DNA of 5,901 nucleotides, taken from Planctomycetota bacterium (lineage in GTDB: Bacteria > Planctomycetota > SZUA-567 > H5-PLA8 > CALKMO01). The position numbers were made by a program, and so were the translations under genes. The notes beneath the pieces are model-generated. The model saw only the letters and a list, made by a program, of their open reading frames with translations, was not told the origin of the DNA and ran no database searches. The number at the start of each line of letters is the position of its first letter. The stretch's first letter is position 1. The stretch covers positions 1 through 5,901 of the forward strand of contig JAOACM010000289.1 in assembly GCA_026417845.1 (NCBI GenBank), given 5' to 3'. Below are positions 5,596-5,901 of the stretch, in pieces.

Positions 5596-5901
5596 ATGGG
5601 GCGCGCAATGCGGTCGCCGATCGAAGAAGCCTCGGCGCTCGCCGGTATGCTCCGGGCGGCTTCGATCCGCTCCGCCGCCCGCGATCTCCTCGTACGTTTC
5701 GAACTGATTCTCGCACTGGCCTTGGCTGCGCTCGCCGTCTGGATGACATCCGTGCTCGCGCTGCCGCATCTGGCCGCCGCGTGCCCGGTGATCCGGTTCG
5801 TCGGGATCGCGGCTTTCTGCGCCGCACTGGCGGCATCGGCCTGGCGCGCAGCCGCGGGGAGGGTTCCGGAGCGGAGCCTGGCCGCGCTATGGGAGCGGGC
5901 C
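5596..5901 (+). CDS. N-terminus of a two-helix membrane protein, DUF4175-like, cut by the window end
   Basis: The frame is open from 5434 and reads through to the window end without a stop, giving 102 residues from the ATG at 5596. A second in-frame ATG at 5608 is an equal candidate; neither has a convincing Shine-Dalgarno sequence. After a short basic and acidic lead, two hydrophobic segments follow (about 35-56 and 63-84), separated by a short loop. The sequence then becomes arginine-rich, with PERSLAALWERA at 91-102. An RxxxRxLLxRFE lead into a first helix, a LP-containing loop, a second helix and an L-x-x-LWER-like segment match the N-termini of large planctomycete DUF4175-like membrane proteins. 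Those often lie near MoxR/DUF58/BatA-type genes. That family assignment is inferred from pattern memory alone. The stretch lacks coding competitors and its third codon positions are G/C-rich, as expected for a real gene here. Confidence 0.65.
   Translation, partial: MGRAMRSPIEEASALAGMLRAASIRSAARDLLVRFELILALALAALAVWMTSVLALPHLAAACPVIRFVGIAAFCAALAASAWRAAAGRVPERSLAALWERA

Noticed and set aside
1..5901. CRISPR arrays, tRNA genes, insertion sequences or integrase genes
   Set aside because: I looked for spaced identical repeats, tRNA-like T-arm sequences with matching stems, and transposase or integrase motifs on both strands and found none. The only arrays are protein-coding repeats and the two short intergenic elements.

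Overview
This is a GC-rich bacterial chromosomal window with three supportable protein genes separated by unusually long non-coding stretches. The protein architectures point to Planctomycetota or a neighbouring PVC lineage: a four-cysteine ribbon fused through a Pro/Ala/Gly-rich linker and one membrane helix to a DUF1080-type domain, and a two-helix membrane-protein N-terminus resembling the large DUF4175-like proteins common there. This placement is inference from architecture, because no rRNA or housekeeping marker is present.

Layout. Positions 1-201 hold no supportable gene, only two imperfect direct repeats and a weak hairpin. A minus-strand gene (3372 to 202) encodes a 1056-residue single-pass membrane protein with two probable jelly-roll domains in its exported part. 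A fair sigma70-like promoter (3480-3508, minus strand) lies about 110 bp upstream of it. Positions 3509-4162 are a 654-bp gap between divergent genes. It holds a nested inverted repeat just ahead of the next gene and one perfect Shine-Dalgarno sequence in front of an unconvincing ORF. A plus-strand gene (4163-5359) encodes a probable lipoprotein made almost wholly of ten repeats of 36-37 residues. After a 236-bp spacer, a third gene begins near 5596 on the plus strand and runs off the window end.

The most interesting signals are two. First, the repeat lipoprotein has a precise 36/37-residue period, two repeat types that partly alternate, and cysteines confined to one type. I do not recognise the family. 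Second, a short palindrome-bearing element occurs twice, in the leader of the minus-strand gene (3403-3435) and between the two plus-strand genes (5396-5438). Its arms are nearly identical and one copy has a 10-nt insertion that extends the hairpin. It may be a genome-wide intergenic repeat or a structured RNA.

All three proteins are predicted to be envelope proteins (single-pass membrane, lipoprotein, two-helix membrane). No shared pathway can be read from the sequence, and the genes do not form one operon.
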